64,000 bases of DNA from Pseudomonas sp. 30_B (GTDB lineage Bacteria; Pseudomonadota; Gammaproteobacteria; Pseudomonadales; Pseudomonadaceae): contig NZ_JAFGYY010000001.1 in assembly GCF_017491605.1 (NCBI RefSeq), positions 124,001 through 188,000 on the forward strand. The letters run 5' to 3'. The notes below the pieces were generated by a model. The model did not search any database and was not told the DNA's origin. It saw nothing but the letters and a program-made list of their open reading frames with translations. Below, one piece after another: positions 8,064 to 18,249 of the stretch. The stretch's first letter is position 1. Each line of letters opens with the position of its first letter. Made by a program: the position numbers and the translations under genes.

Positions 8064-8113
8064 CTGTAGGAGCGGGCCATGCCCGCGATCGCGCGCATGG
8101 CGCGCTCCTACAG
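8064..8113. repeat. Short REP-type inverted pair, GCGGGC/GCGCGC variant
   Basis: CTGTAGGAGCGGGC at the left and GCGCGCTCCTACAG at the right enclose two inner palindromes, GCGGGCCATGCCCGC and GCGCGCATGGCGCGC. It is more compact than the other pairs, with almost no spacer. It separates two genes read on the reverse strand. Confidence 0.7.
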
Positions 8114-8120
8114 GAGGCAC

Positions 8121-10070
8121 TCAGATCGCCCAGCCCGCCTTCAAGCCCTCGTAGATCGCTTCCTCCGCCGTGCGCGGTGCCAGGCAGTCACCGATGCGGC
8201 GCACCTCGGCCAGGTCGGCGATCTCGTCGGCCAGCTCGTCCACCGGCTGGTGGCCCTGGCACAGGACCAGGGTGTCGATGCCTTCCACCAGCATCGGCTC
8301 GCCGCTGGCGCTGTGCTGCAGGTAGACGGTGCTGTCGTCGACGCCGTACAGGCGGGCGTACGTGGTGATGGCGATGCCCAGGCGGTGCAGCTCGCCGGCC
8401 AGGTGGTCGCGGACGTAGAGCGGCAGGTTTTCGCCGACGTGGGTGCCGTTCACCGCCAGCTGTACCTGGTGACCGTCGCGCACCAGGCGCTCGGCGATGC
8501 CGGGGGCGATCCAGTCGGCGCGCCAGTCGGTGACCAGCACCGAGCGACCGATCTTCACTTCGCCACGCAGCACCTGCCAGGCGTCGATCACCTGCAGGTT
8601 GCCGGCTTCCTCGTAGGGCGGGCGATAGGGCTTGGCGCCGGTGGCGACGATCACCACGTCGGGGCGCTCCTGCTCGACCAGCGCGCGGTCGACGCGGGTG
8701 TTGCGGCGTACTTCGACGCCGGCCAGTTGCATCTCGCGCTGCAGGTTGGTGGAGGCGCCGCCGAACTCGGCGCGACGCGGCAGCAGTTGGGCGAGGTTGA
8801 CCTGTCCGCCGAGCTGGCCGGTGGCTTCGCAGAGGGTGACGTCATGGCCGCGCTGGGCCGCCACCGCAGCGGCCTTCATGCCCGCCGGTCCGCCGCCGAC
8901 CACCAGTACACGCTTGCGCTGGGCGGCCATCTGGCGTTCGGCGTAGATCAGCTCGCGGCCGGTTTCCGGGTGCTGGATGCAGGAGATCGGGTAGCCCCGG
9001 TGGAAGTGGCCGATGCACGCCTGGTTGCAGGCGATGCAGGCGCGCACGTCCTCGACGTGGCCGCTTTCGGTCTTGCTCGGCATCTGCGGGTCGCAGATCA
9101 GCGCGCGGGTCATGCCGCAGACATCGGCCTGGCCACGGGCGACGATCAGCTCGGCTTCCTGCGGCTGGTTGATGCGTCCGGTGACGAACAGCGGGATCTC
9201 CAGGCTGCGCTTGAAGGTACCGGCCTCGTTGGCCAGGTAGGCCGCGTCGATGGCCATCGGCGGGACGATGTGGATGGCGCCGCCGAGGGAGGCCGAGGTG
9301 CCGGCGACGATGTGCACATAGTCCAGCTCGTTCTGCAGGGATTTCACCGCCTGCAGCGATTCGTCCTCGGTGAGGCCTTCCGGGTCGCGCTCGTCGGCGG
9401 AGATGCGCAGGCCGATGATGAAGTCTTCGTCGGTGGCGGCGCGCACGGCGGCGATCACTTCGCGGGTGAAGCGCAGGCGCGCGTCGAGGTCGCCGTTGTA
9501 GCCGTCGTTGCGGCGGTTCACTCGCGGGTTGAGGAACTGCGCGGGCAGGTAGCCGTGGCTGGCCACCACTTCCACGCCGTCGATGCCGGCGACGTGCAGG
9601 CGGCGCGCGGCGTTGGCGTAGCCCTCGATGATCTCGTCGATCATCGCCTGGCTCAGCTCGCGGGGCATCACGCGGAAGCGCTCGTTCGGCGAGGCGGAGG
9701 CGGAGTAGGCCACGGCCAGCAGGCCGTCGCTGGACTCCATGATCTCGCGGCCGGGGTGGAACACCTGGGACAGCACCACGGTGCCCTCGGCATGGCACGC
9801 CTCGGCGATGCGCCGGTAGCCGGGGATGCAGGCGTCATCGGTGGCCATCAGCACGTGGGAGGTGTAGCGCGCGCTGTCGTGCACGCCGGCGACCTGCAGC
9901 ACGATCAGGCCGACGCCGCCCTTGGCGCGGGCAGTGTGGTAGGCCACCAGCTGGTCGTTGACCAGGTTGTCGGTGGGCATCGAGGTGTCGTGCCCGGTGG
10001 ACATGATGCGGTTCTTCAGCGTCTTGCCGCGAATGCTCAAGGGGCTGAACAGGTGGGGGAACTGGCTCAT
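8121..10070 (-). CDS. Old-yellow-enzyme/2,4-dienoyl-CoA reductase-type Fe-S flavoprotein
   Basis: A 649-residue three-cofactor oxidoreductase. Residues about 1-345 form the FMN-binding TIM barrel of the old yellow enzyme family (LFSPLSIRGKTLKNRI at the start, catalytic-site segment ASHGYLPAQFLNP). Four cysteines in the pattern C-x2-C-x3-C-x11-C at about 346-365 bind a 4Fe-4S cluster. RVLVVGGGPAGMKAAAVAA begins an FAD/NAD(P) domain. The same architecture is found in 2,4-dienoyl-CoA reductase, trimethylamine dehydrogenase and N-methyl amino acid demethylases (DgcA type). The cupin gene upstream and the polyamine-type binding protein nearby favour an amine or N-methyl compound as substrate, but this is inference. 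Confidence 0.88.
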   Translation of the reverse strand: MSQFPHLFSPLSIRGKTLKNRIMSTGHDTSMPTDNLVNDQLVAYHTARAKGGVGLIVLQVAGVHDSARYTSHVLMATDDACIPGYRRIAEACHAEGTVVLSQVFHPGREIMESSDGLLAVAYSASASPNERFRVMPRELSQAMIDEIIEGYANAARRLHVAGIDGVEVVASHGYLPAQFLNPRVNRRNDGYNGDLDARLRFTREVIAAVRAATDEDFIIGLRISADERDPEGLTEDESLQAVKSLQNELDYVHIVAGTSASLGGAIHIVPPMAIDAAYLANEAGTFKRSLEIPLFVTGRINQPQEAELIVARGQADVCGMTRALICDPQMPSKTESGHVEDVRACIACNQACIGHFHRGYPISCIQHPETGRELIYAERQMAAQRKRVLVVGGGPAGMKAAAVAAQRGHDVTLCEATGQLGGQVNLAQLLPRRAEFGGASTNLQREMQLAGVEVRRNTRVDRALVEQERPDVVIVATGAKPYRPPYEEAGNLQVIDAWQVLRGEVKIGRSVLVTDWRADWIAPGIAERLVRDGHQVQLAVNGTHVGENLPLYVRDHLAGELHRLGIAITTYARLYGVDDSTVYLQHSASGEPMLVEGIDTLVLCQGHQPVDELADEIADLAEVRRIGDCLAPRTAEEAIYEGLKAGWAI

Positions 10071-10109
10071 CGGGCAACTCCGGATTCTTGTTGTTGTGCG
10101 GTTGGCGGA

Positions 10110-10460
10110 TCAGGCGTTGCGCGCCTGCCAATCCACCGGATAGAGGGCATAGAAGACCGTGGCCTTTTCGCCTTCGTAGGCCAGCGGGGTGCGTTCGGGC
10201 ACCCAGATCACGTCGCCCGGCGCGGCGTCGATCACGCGGTCGGCCAGGCGCAGGCGGAAGTGGCCTTCGAGTACCACGATCAGCTCGTCGTAGAGCACCG
10301 TCCACTCGATGGAGACGCCATCGAAGCGCGCCAGGCCCGCACCCATGGTCTGGCTGTCGGTCGGGCCGATCAGGCGGCAGATGGCGGCGCGGTCGACCGG
10401 TTCGCCAGCGTAGGGCTGGAACTGCAGGGCGGACTGCTGGAAGTGGCGGACCTCGGACAC
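10110..10460 (-). CDS. Small single-domain cupin protein, EutQ-like
   Basis: A compact cupin of 116 residues if started at the GTG at 10460, which has a strong AGGAGA ribosome site seven bases upstream; the longer in-frame ATG at 10490 has none, so I prefer the GTG. Cupin motif 1 is weak (ELIVVLEGHFRLRL) and motif 2 is PGDVIWVPERTPLAY, as in EutQ/DUF861-type cupins, with few of the usual metal-binding histidines, so metal binding is uncertain. It ends 39 bases before the flavin oxidoreductase gene and is probably cotranscribed with it. Possible roles are binding or isomerising the pathway substrate. Confidence 0.85.
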   Translation of the reverse strand: MSEVRHFQQSALQFQPYAGEPVDRAAICRLIGPTDSQTMGAGLARFDGVSIEWTVLYDELIVVLEGHFRLRLADRVIDAAPGDVIWVPERTPLAYEGEKATVFYALYPVDWQARNA

Positions 10461-10510
10461 GGGGGTTCTCCTGACGTCGGGATGGGTCATCTAAGTTGAG
10501 TCTATAGAAA

Positions 10511-10525
10511 TTTACCGCCAGTAAA
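10511..10525. promoter_or_regulatory. Candidate operator between cupin gene and leader ORF
   Basis: TTTAC-CGCCA-GTAAA is a 5-bp inverted repeat with a 5-base centre, in an unusually AT-rich patch (about 10500-10550) of the divergent gap. It lies about 50 bases upstream of the cupin start and about 105 upstream of the leader ORF. The XRE-cupin protein encoded at 7376-7969 is the obvious candidate to bind here. The repeat is short, so this is tentative. Confidence 0.35.
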
Positions 10526-10629
10526 AAATCAACTTGTTTTTTTAAAGGTGACTGGGTAGTTTCATTCCCGGCCCGGTCTTTCGGGCTCAACCGCGACGTG
10601 CTCCACAACAACTACAAGAGGAGAGGCGC

Positions 10630-10782
10630 ATGAACCGTCCCGCACGGTCCCCCCTCGCTTTGCGGGCCTGCCCGCAGGCCACCGTTCCACCTCTGTCCGT
10701 TGTTCCGGCGCACCCATCCAGCGTGCGCGTGGCGCTTTGCGCTGCGCCCGTGAATTCCTACGACATGGGGTATGCCCAATGA
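10630..10782 (+). CDS. Possible 50-residue leader ORF coupled to the binding-protein gene
   Basis: An ATG at 10630 follows a strong GAGGAGA ribosome site at ideal distance. The frame is open for 50 codons and its stop TGA overlaps the ATG of the binding-protein gene at 10779 in the form ATGA. The predicted peptide starts MNRPARSPLALRACPQ, is rich in Pro, Ala, Arg and Val, and shows no signal peptide or known motif. The downstream gene itself has only a weak GGGG ribosome site, so translation of this ORF could drive expression of the binding protein. It could be a regulatory leader peptide, or a chance frame in a transcript leader. Confidence 0.45.
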   Translation: MNRPARSPLALRACPQATVPPLSVVPAHPSSVRVALCAAPVNSYDMGYAQ

Positions 10783-11822
10783 CTTTCCGCAAGAATGCTG
10801 TGCAGCCGCTGCTGCTCGCCCTCGGATTCTGCTGCGCCGCTGCCCAGGCCAACGAGAACATGGTGGTGGTCGGCTACGGCGGCGCCGGCCAGAAGGCCCA
10901 GGACGCGGCCTTCTTCCAGCCTTTCAGCAAGCAGTCCGGGGTCGGGGTGACCCAGAGCGAGTACAACGGGGAAATGGCCCGCATCAAGGTGATGGCCGAC
11001 ACCGGCCACGCCGACTGGGACGTGGTGCAGATCGAGGGCCCTGACCTGGCTCGTGGCTGCGACGAAGGATTGTTCGTGCCGCTGGACTGGCAGCAGATTG
11101 GCGGCAAGGACCAACTGATCCCCAATGCCGCCAAGGACTGCGGTTCCGCCGCGCTGGTCTGGGGTGTGGCAATCGCCTATGACGCCGACAAGCTCAAGCC
11201 GGCACCGCAATCCTGGACCGACTTCTGGGACGTGAAGAAATTCCCCGGCAAGCGCGGCCTGCGCAAGCGCGCCATCTACAACCTGGAATTTGCCCTGATG
11301 GCCGACGGAGTGAAACCGGCCGATGTGTACAAAGAGCTGGGCACCAAGGCCGGCGTCGACCGCGCCTTCGCCAAGCTCGACCAGATCAAGCCCTACGTGC
11401 AGTGGTGGGAAGCCGGCGCGCAACCCGCGCAGTGGCTGGCCGCCGGTGACGTGGTGATGACCACCACCTACACCGGGCGCATCGCCGATGCCTTCAAGGG
11501 CGGGCGCAATCTGCAGCTGGTCTGGCCGGGCAGCCTGTACGGCATGGACTACTGGGCGATCATCAAGGGCTCGCAGCATGTCGACGCGGCCAAGCGTTTC
11601 ATCGCTTTTGCCAACCAGTCCGATGCCCAGGTGGATTATGTGAAGCACATCCCCTATGGTCCGACCAACAAGCAGGCCGCCGAGCGGTTGCCGTCGGACC
11701 TGGCCGGCTGGGTGCCGACCTCGCCGCAGAACCTGCCCCAGGGACTGGCGATGGACGATGAATTCTGGGTTGACCATGGCGAAGAGCTGGAAGAGCGCTT
11801 CAACGCCTGGGCTGCCCAGTGA
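10779..11822 (+). CDS. ABC transporter periplasmic binding protein, polyamine type
   Basis: A 347-residue exported solute-binding protein. The start at 10779 gives a classical signal peptide ending at about residue 23 (LLLALGFCCAAAQA-NEN). The mature part begins MVVVGYGGAGQ and has the two-lobe fold of the PotD/PotF family, with WDVVQIEGPDLARGCDEG, WGVAIAYDADKL, a hinge region and YGMDYWAIIKGSQH. Ligands of the family include putrescine, spermidine and other small cations or acids. No ABC permease or ATPase gene is nearby, so the partner transporter must be encoded elsewhere. It is followed by a class II aldolase gene on the same strand after 70 bases. Confidence 0.9.
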   Translation: MTFRKNAVQPLLLALGFCCAAAQANENMVVVGYGGAGQKAQDAAFFQPFSKQSGVGVTQSEYNGEMARIKVMADTGHADWDVVQIEGPDLARGCDEGLFVPLDWQQIGGKDQLIPNAAKDCGSAALVWGVAIAYDADKLKPAPQSWTDFWDVKKFPGKRGLRKRAIYNLEFALMADGVKPADVYKELGTKAGVDRAFAKLDQIKPYVQWWEAGAQPAQWLAAGDVVMTTTYTGRIADAFKGGRNLQLVWPGSLYGMDYWAIIKGSQHVDAAKRFIAFANQSDAQVDYVKHIPYGPTNKQAAERLPSDLAGWVPTSPQNLPQGLAMDDEFWVDHGEELEERFNAWAAQ

Positions 11823-11892
11823 GCGTGACGCCGGGGAAGCGATTCCCCGGCGTTTCTCCATGAGAAGAGAGCCGTGTGAGGAGGACAGCACC

Positions 11893-12690
11893 ATGACGTC
11901 GATGTCGGCGCAGGCCGTGAGCCGCGCCACCTGTCCGCCGGGTGAGTGGAAACTGCGCGAGGAGCTGGCGGCCTGTTACCGGCTGATCGCCCACTTCCGC
12001 ATGAGCGACCTGATCTTCACCCACATCTCGGTGCGCATCCCCGGCCCCGAGCATCATTTCCTGATCAACCCCTATGGGCTGATGTTCGACGAGATCACCG
12101 CATCGAGCCTGGTGAAGATCGACCTTTCCGGCCATCCGGTGGAACCGACGCCGTACAAGGTCAACCCGGCTGGCTTCGTCATCCACAGCGCCATCCACGG
12201 CGCCCGCGAGGATGCGCAGTGCGTGCTGCACACCCACACCCGCGCCGGTTGCGCGGTGGCCGCGCAGGCCTGCGGGCTGCTGCCGCTGAACCAGATGTCC
12301 ATGGAGTTCTATGGGCGGCTCGGTTATCACGAATACGAGGGCATCGCCCTGTCGATGGACGAGCAGGCGCGCCTGGTGCGCGACCTGGGCAACGACCACA
12401 TCGGCCTGATGCTGCGCAACCACGGCCTGCTGACCGTGGGCCGGACCGTGCAGCAGGCGTTCCTGCGCATGTACTACCTGGAGAAGGCCTGCGACATCCA
12501 GCTGGCGGCGCAGGCCGGCGGCGAGCTGGTGATTCCGTCGGAGGAGGTCTGCCGCTATACCGAGCAGCAGTTCAACGCGCCGCAGCGGCCGCTGGCCGAA
12601 GGCGAGCTGAGCGATCCGGATGGCAATGACCTGGCTTGGGGCGCGCTGTTGCGGATGCTGGATCGGGTGGCGCCTGGATACCGGGATTGA
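11893..12690 (+). CDS. Class II aldolase/adducin family protein
   Basis: A 265-residue protein of the class II aldolase/adducin family, started at the ATG at 11893 behind AGGAGG. Zinc ligands are visible as HTHTRAG near the middle and the third His in MLRNHGLLTVG. SDLIFTHISVRIPG resembles the phosphate or carboxylate-binding loop. Family members cleave sugar phosphates (fuculose-1-phosphate type), epimerise ribulose phosphate, or decarboxylate; the protein lacks an obvious signal for one of these. It follows the binding-protein gene on the same strand and probably belongs to the same operon, suggesting use of the imported compound. Confidence 0.9.
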   Translation: MTSMSAQAVSRATCPPGEWKLREELAACYRLIAHFRMSDLIFTHISVRIPGPEHHFLINPYGLMFDEITASSLVKIDLSGHPVEPTPYKVNPAGFVIHSAIHGAREDAQCVLHTHTRAGCAVAAQACGLLPLNQMSMEFYGRLGYHEYEGIALSMDEQARLVRDLGNDHIGLMLRNHGLLTVGRTVQQAFLRMYYLEKACDIQLAAQAGGELVIPSEEVCRYTEQQFNAPQRPLAEGELSDPDGNDLAWGALLRMLDRVAPGYRD

Positions 12691-12721
12691 GGCCCGGCGA
12701 AGTTCCGGCGTTGACGTTAAG

Positions 12722-12786
12722 CGATCGCGGACAGAGTCCGCTCCTACACCCGACCCGAGCGTAGGAGCGGACTCTGTCCGCGATCG
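12722..12786. repeat. REPIN-like perfect inverted pair, CGGACAGAG class
   Basis: Two perfectly complementary 26-bp arms (12722-12747 and 12761-12786) flank a 13-base spacer between the convergent aldolase and tolC genes. The arm sequence is identical to that of the repeat at 35241-35305, while the spacers differ. Just beyond it lies the shared terminator. Confidence 0.88.
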
Positions 12787-12822
12787 GTTTCGCTTCACGC
12801 CGAATCATTGACGTGACCAAAG

Positions 12823-12848
12823 AAAAAGCCCCGCATCGCGGGGCTTTT
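12823..12848. terminator. Bidirectional terminator between aldolase and tolC
   Basis: A 7-bp stem GCCCCGC/GCGGGGC with a 3-base loop has an A-run on its left and TTTT on its right, so it can end transcription from both the forward aldolase operon and the reverse tolC gene. Confidence 0.85.
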
Positions 12849-12861
12849 CCATGGGGCTCGG

Positions 12862-14319
12862 TTACTGCTGCTTGGTGCCGGCCTTGAGCTGGGCTTCCGC
12901 AGCCTTGGCCAGGTCCGGCGGCAGGAAGTCCTTGTCCGGGTTGTAGTCCGGCTTCAGGTAGGCGGTCAGGGCCTGCAGGTCGCTCGGCGCCAGGGTGCCG
13001 GCGGTCTGCTTCAGGCGCAGGTTGTCGATGATGTAGTCGTAGCGGGTGTTGTTGTAGTCGCGCACCGAGTTGTACAGCGAACGCTGGGCGTCCAGTACGT
13101 CGACGATGTTGCGGGTACCGACCTGGTAGCCGATCTCGGTGGCTTCCAGCGAGCTCTGGTTGGAGATGATCGCCTGGCGACGCGCCTTCACCTGTTCCAC
13201 GTCGGTGTTCACCGCGCGGTGCTGGTTGCGGGCATCCTGCACCACCTGGCGGCGCTGGCTTTCGCGCAGCTGCTCGCTCTGGTTCAGGCGCTGGTAGGCC
13301 TCGCGCACCTGGGAGCTGGTCAGGCCGCCGCTGTAGATCGGTACGTTGAGCTGCAGGCCGATGCTGCTCTCGTCGACCCACTTGCCGTAGTGCGGATCGC
13401 CGGGGATGCCGGAGTTGGCGAAGCCCAGGGAGTCGTTGTCGCCCTTCTGGTACTGCGCCACGGCGTCGACGGTCGGCAGGTGGCCGGCCTTGCGCTGGCG
13501 CAGGGTTTCTTCGGCGGCGTTGACGGCGTAGTTGCTGGCCTGCAGCGCCAGGTTCTGCTGCACCGAGGTGTCCACCCAGGCCTTGGCGTCGTTGGGCATC
13601 GGGGCCACGACCGGCATCGAGTGGAGGATGCCCTCGATGGCGCTGTACTCGCGGTTGGTCAGGGTGACCAGGGCCTGGAAGGCGTCTTCCACCTGCTGCT
13701 CGGCGACCAGGCGGTTGGCCCGCGCGGTGTCGTAGCTGGCCTGGGATTCGAGCACGTCGGTCTTGTCCGACAGGCCGACATCAAAGCGTTCGTTGGACTG
13801 GTCGAGCTGGCGCTTGAAGGCTGCCTCTTCGGCCTTGCTGGCGGCCAGGTTGTCCTGGGCGCGGAGCACGCCGAAGTAGGTTTCGGCGCTCTTCAGGATC
13901 AACTGCTGCTGGGTCGAGGAGAATTCCAGCTGGGCCTGTTCGGTGGTGTCCTTCGCGGCCTTGAGCTGGAACCAGCGGTCGGCGCGGAACAGCGGTTGGC
14001 TCAGGGTCGCCTGGATCACCTGGCTGTTGCGGTTGAACGTAGTGTTGGGCTCGTCCAGGGACGTGCGGGTGCTACCCACATTGGCGCCGGCGTTGATCTG
14101 CGGCAGCAGGCCGGAACGTGCCTGCGGCACGGCTTCCTTGCGGGCCATGTAGTCGGCCTGCGCAGCGGCGAGGTCGGCGTTGTTGTCGACGGCGTCCTTG
14201 TAGACGCTGATCAGGTCCGTCTTGGTCGGCAGAGAAGAAGCCGCCGGAGCGGGCTGTGCGGCCCAGGCAAAGCCTGTCGAAGCGGCCACGGCGACAGCCA
14301 GGGAGAGTCTGCGCAGCAT
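12862..14319 (-). CDS. tolC: TolC family outer-membrane efflux channel
   Basis: A 485-residue outer-membrane factor for type I secretion and efflux. A signal peptide (MLRRLSLAVAVAASTGFAWA) is followed by a low-complexity Ala/Pro stretch and two repeated OEP domains made of long coiled helices and short beta hairpins (for example LQLNVPIYSGGLTSSQVREA in the second repeat). Three such subunits form a channel across the outer membrane and periplasm. The same gene sits beside thiC in P. aeruginosa. The C-terminal tail lacks a lipobox-linked OprM pattern, which points to the TolC/AprF branch. Divergent from thiC with about 390 bases between start codons. Confidence 0.9.
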   Translation of the reverse strand: MLRRLSLAVAVAASTGFAWAAQPAPAASSLPTKTDLISVYKDAVDNNADLAAAQADYMARKEAVPQARSGLLPQINAGANVGSTRTSLDEPNTTFNRNSQVIQATLSQPLFRADRWFQLKAAKDTTEQAQLEFSSTQQQLILKSAETYFGVLRAQDNLAASKAEEAAFKRQLDQSNERFDVGLSDKTDVLESQASYDTARANRLVAEQQVEDAFQALVTLTNREYSAIEGILHSMPVVAPMPNDAKAWVDTSVQQNLALQASNYAVNAAEETLRQRKAGHLPTVDAVAQYQKGDNDSLGFANSGIPGDPHYGKWVDESSIGLQLNVPIYSGGLTSSQVREAYQRLNQSEQLRESQRRQVVQDARNQHRAVNTDVEQVKARRQAIISNQSSLEATEIGYQVGTRNIVDVLDAQRSLYNSVRDYNNTRYDYIIDNLRLKQTAGTLAPSDLQALTAYLKPDYNPDKDFLPPDLAKAAEAQLKAGTKQQ

Positions 14320-14495
14320 TCGTTCGTCCTAGAAAGTGATGCGAGGTGGGGCAAGGCTACGGTCGCCGCCGATGGCGGTCAAGGCACGTTCGTACGAGCC
14401 TTCCGAGGCAGGAGTGTAGCTGTCTGTAGGCAGCTGCGTAGTTTTCGGTCAGACGGCATTGGCTAATCGCTGCCCACTTGATTAGACTGCGGGCG

Positions 14496-16591
<2,096 letters not shown>

Positions 16592-16629
16592 CCGGTATCC
16601 CCATCCTCATCGTCGAGGGTGGGATGCCT

Positions 16630-16707
16630 GTAGGAGCGAGCTTGCTCGCGAACCACGCTCGCCGGCGACTCTGCGGCTGGGCTGTTCGCGAGCAAGCTCG
16701 CTCCTAC
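16630..16707. repeat. REPIN-like inverted pair, GCGAGCTTGCTCGCG class
   Basis: Two inverted intact copies of GTAGGAGCGAGCTTGCTCG stand between thiC and the permease gene. The pair lies inside the presumed transcript and would fold into a long stem in the mRNA, separating the two reading frames. Confidence 0.85.
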
Positions 16708-16750
16708 GAAAAACAAAAAACAATCCCAACAATTGAGCCCTGCACGCATC

Positions 16751-18037
16751 GTGACCACTACCGCCACCAACTATTCCCCCACCGTCGCCGTCGATAGCGC
16801 CCAGCGCGTGCTCGGCCTGCGCGACGTATTTTCCCTGTGGTTCTCCCTCGGCATCGGCCTGATGGTGCTGCAGACCGGCGCCCTGCTGGCGCCGGGCCTG
16901 GGCCTGGCCGGCGCGCTCGGCGCGATCCTGCTCGGCACCCTGGTCGGCGTGCTGCTGCTGGCCAGCGCCGGGGTGATCGGCACCGACACCGGCCTGGCTG
17001 CCATGGCCTCGCTCAAGCTCAGCCTGGGCAGCCACGGCGCAGCGTTGCCGGCAGTGCTCAACCTGCTGCAACTGGTGGGCTGGGGCGCCTTCGAGATCAT
17101 CGTCATGCGCGATGCCGCCAGCCTGCTGGCGGGCCGTGCCTTCGGCGAAGGCAGCGGCTGGACCAGCCCGGCACTCTGGACCCTGGTGTTCGGCGCACTG
17201 GCGACCCTGCTGGCCGTCAGCGGCCCGCTCGCCTTCGTGCGGCGGGTGCTGCGCCGCTGGGGCATCTGGCTGCTGATCGCCGCCTGTATCTGGCTGACCT
17301 TCGACCTGTTCAAGCGCGCCGACCTGGCCGCGCTCTGGGCCAAGGCCGGTGACGGTTCGCTGCCGTTCGCCGTGGGCTTCGATATCGCCATCGCCATGCC
17401 GCTGTCCTGGCTGCCGCTGATCGCCGACTACTCGCGCTTCGGCAAGCGCGCCGGGCACACCTTCGGCGGTGCCGCGCTGGGCTTCTTCATCGGTTGCTTC
17501 TGGCTGATGGGCCTGGGCGTGGCCTATACCCTGGCGTTCGCCCAGGGCAGTGATGCCAACGCGCTGCTGCTGGCGCTGGCCGGGGCCGGCATGGGCATCC
17601 CGCTGCTGCTGATCCTGCTCGACGAGTCGGAGAAGGCCTTCGCCGACATCCACTCGGCGGCGGTTTCCAGCGGTATCCTGCTGCCGCTGAAGGTCGAGCA
17701 CCTGGCGCTGGCCATCGGCGTGATCTGCACCCTGATCGCCTGGTTCGCACCGCTGGCGCAGTACCAGAACTTCCTGCTGCTGATCGGCTCGGTATTCGCC
17801 CCGCTGTTCGGTGTGGTGCTGGTCGACCACTTCGTCCTGCGTCGCCGTGCGCCGGCCGCGATTCCCCACGGCCTGCGCTGGGGCTCGCTGCTGGCCTGGA
17901 GCGGTGGCGTGGTGGTCTATCACCTGCTGGCGAACTATCAGCCAGACCTGGGCGCGACCCTGCCGGCGCTGGTGGTGGCGGGTGTGCTGCAGCTGCTGCT
18001 GGGGCGGATCGGCGCCAAGGAGTTGGCTTCGGCCTGA
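16751..18037 (+). CDS. cytX: NCS1 family permease, CytX-type (probable hydroxymethylpyrimidine transporter)
   Basis: A membrane protein of about 428 residues with some twelve hydrophobic helices, related to cytosine permease CodB. DVFSLWFSLGIGLMVLQTGALL is the first helix region and FDIAIAMPLSWLPLIADYSRF is the characteristic broken helix of NCS1 carriers. Placement after riboswitch-controlled thiC is the hallmark of CytX, which is thought to import the thiamine pyrimidine moiety. The start is uncertain: the GTG at 16751 and a TTG at 16733 both lack a good ribosome site, and a REPIN lies immediately upstream. Confidence 0.8.
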   Translation: MTTTATNYSPTVAVDSAQRVLGLRDVFSLWFSLGIGLMVLQTGALLAPGLGLAGALGAILLGTLVGVLLLASAGVIGTDTGLAAMASLKLSLGSHGAALPAVLNLLQLVGWGAFEIIVMRDAASLLAGRAFGEGSGWTSPALWTLVFGALATLLAVSGPLAFVRRVLRRWGIWLLIAACIWLTFDLFKRADLAALWAKAGDGSLPFAVGFDIAIAMPLSWLPLIADYSRFGKRAGHTFGGAALGFFIGCFWLMGLGVAYTLAFAQGSDANALLLALAGAGMGIPLLLILLDESEKAFADIHSAAVSSGILLPLKVEHLALAIGVICTLIAWFAPLAQYQNFLLLIGSVFAPLFGVVLVDHFVLRRRAPAAIPHGLRWGSLLAWSGGVVVYHLLANYQPDLGATLPALVVAGVLQLLLGRIGAKELASA

Positions 18038-18040
18038 GGC

Positions 18041-18131
18041 GGTTCGCGAGCAAGCTCGCTCCTACAGGCTCAACGCCGGCGCAACGGTTTTTGTAGGAGC
18101 GAGGGGGACGCCATCGTTATTGCTCGCGAAC
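18041..18131. repeat. REPIN-like pair with one altered arm
   Basis: The left unit is an intact GCGAGCAAGCTCGC-type copy. The right unit begins GTAGGAGCGAG but continues GGGGACGCCATCGTTAT before resuming TGCTCGCGAACC, so the inner palindrome is replaced by an unrelated 17-base block. It lies just after the permease gene, next to a second pair of another class. Confidence 0.65.
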
Positions 18132-18157
18132 CCGCCCAATGCCGGCGTTGCCGGCTG

Positions 18158-18223
18158 ATCGCGGATGAATCCGCTCCTACGCACGTGCTGAGTCCTGACG
18201 TAGGAGCGGACTTCGTCCGCGAT
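18158..18223. repeat. REPIN-like inverted pair, CGGA class
   Basis: ATCGCGGATGAATCCGCTCCTAC in short form at the left and GTAGGAGCGGACTTCGTCCG at the right are inverted copies with different centres (ATGAAT against ACTTCGT). It lies between the convergent permease and lipoprotein genes. Confidence 0.75.
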
Positions 18224-18249
18224 GATTCACCGGCAACTCCGGCGCTGAT

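Noticed and set aside
8079..10499. Forward open frame of about 800 codons opposite the flavin oxidoreductase
   Set aside because: Antisense shadow rich in Gly, Ala, Val, His and Gln with no recognisable domain.
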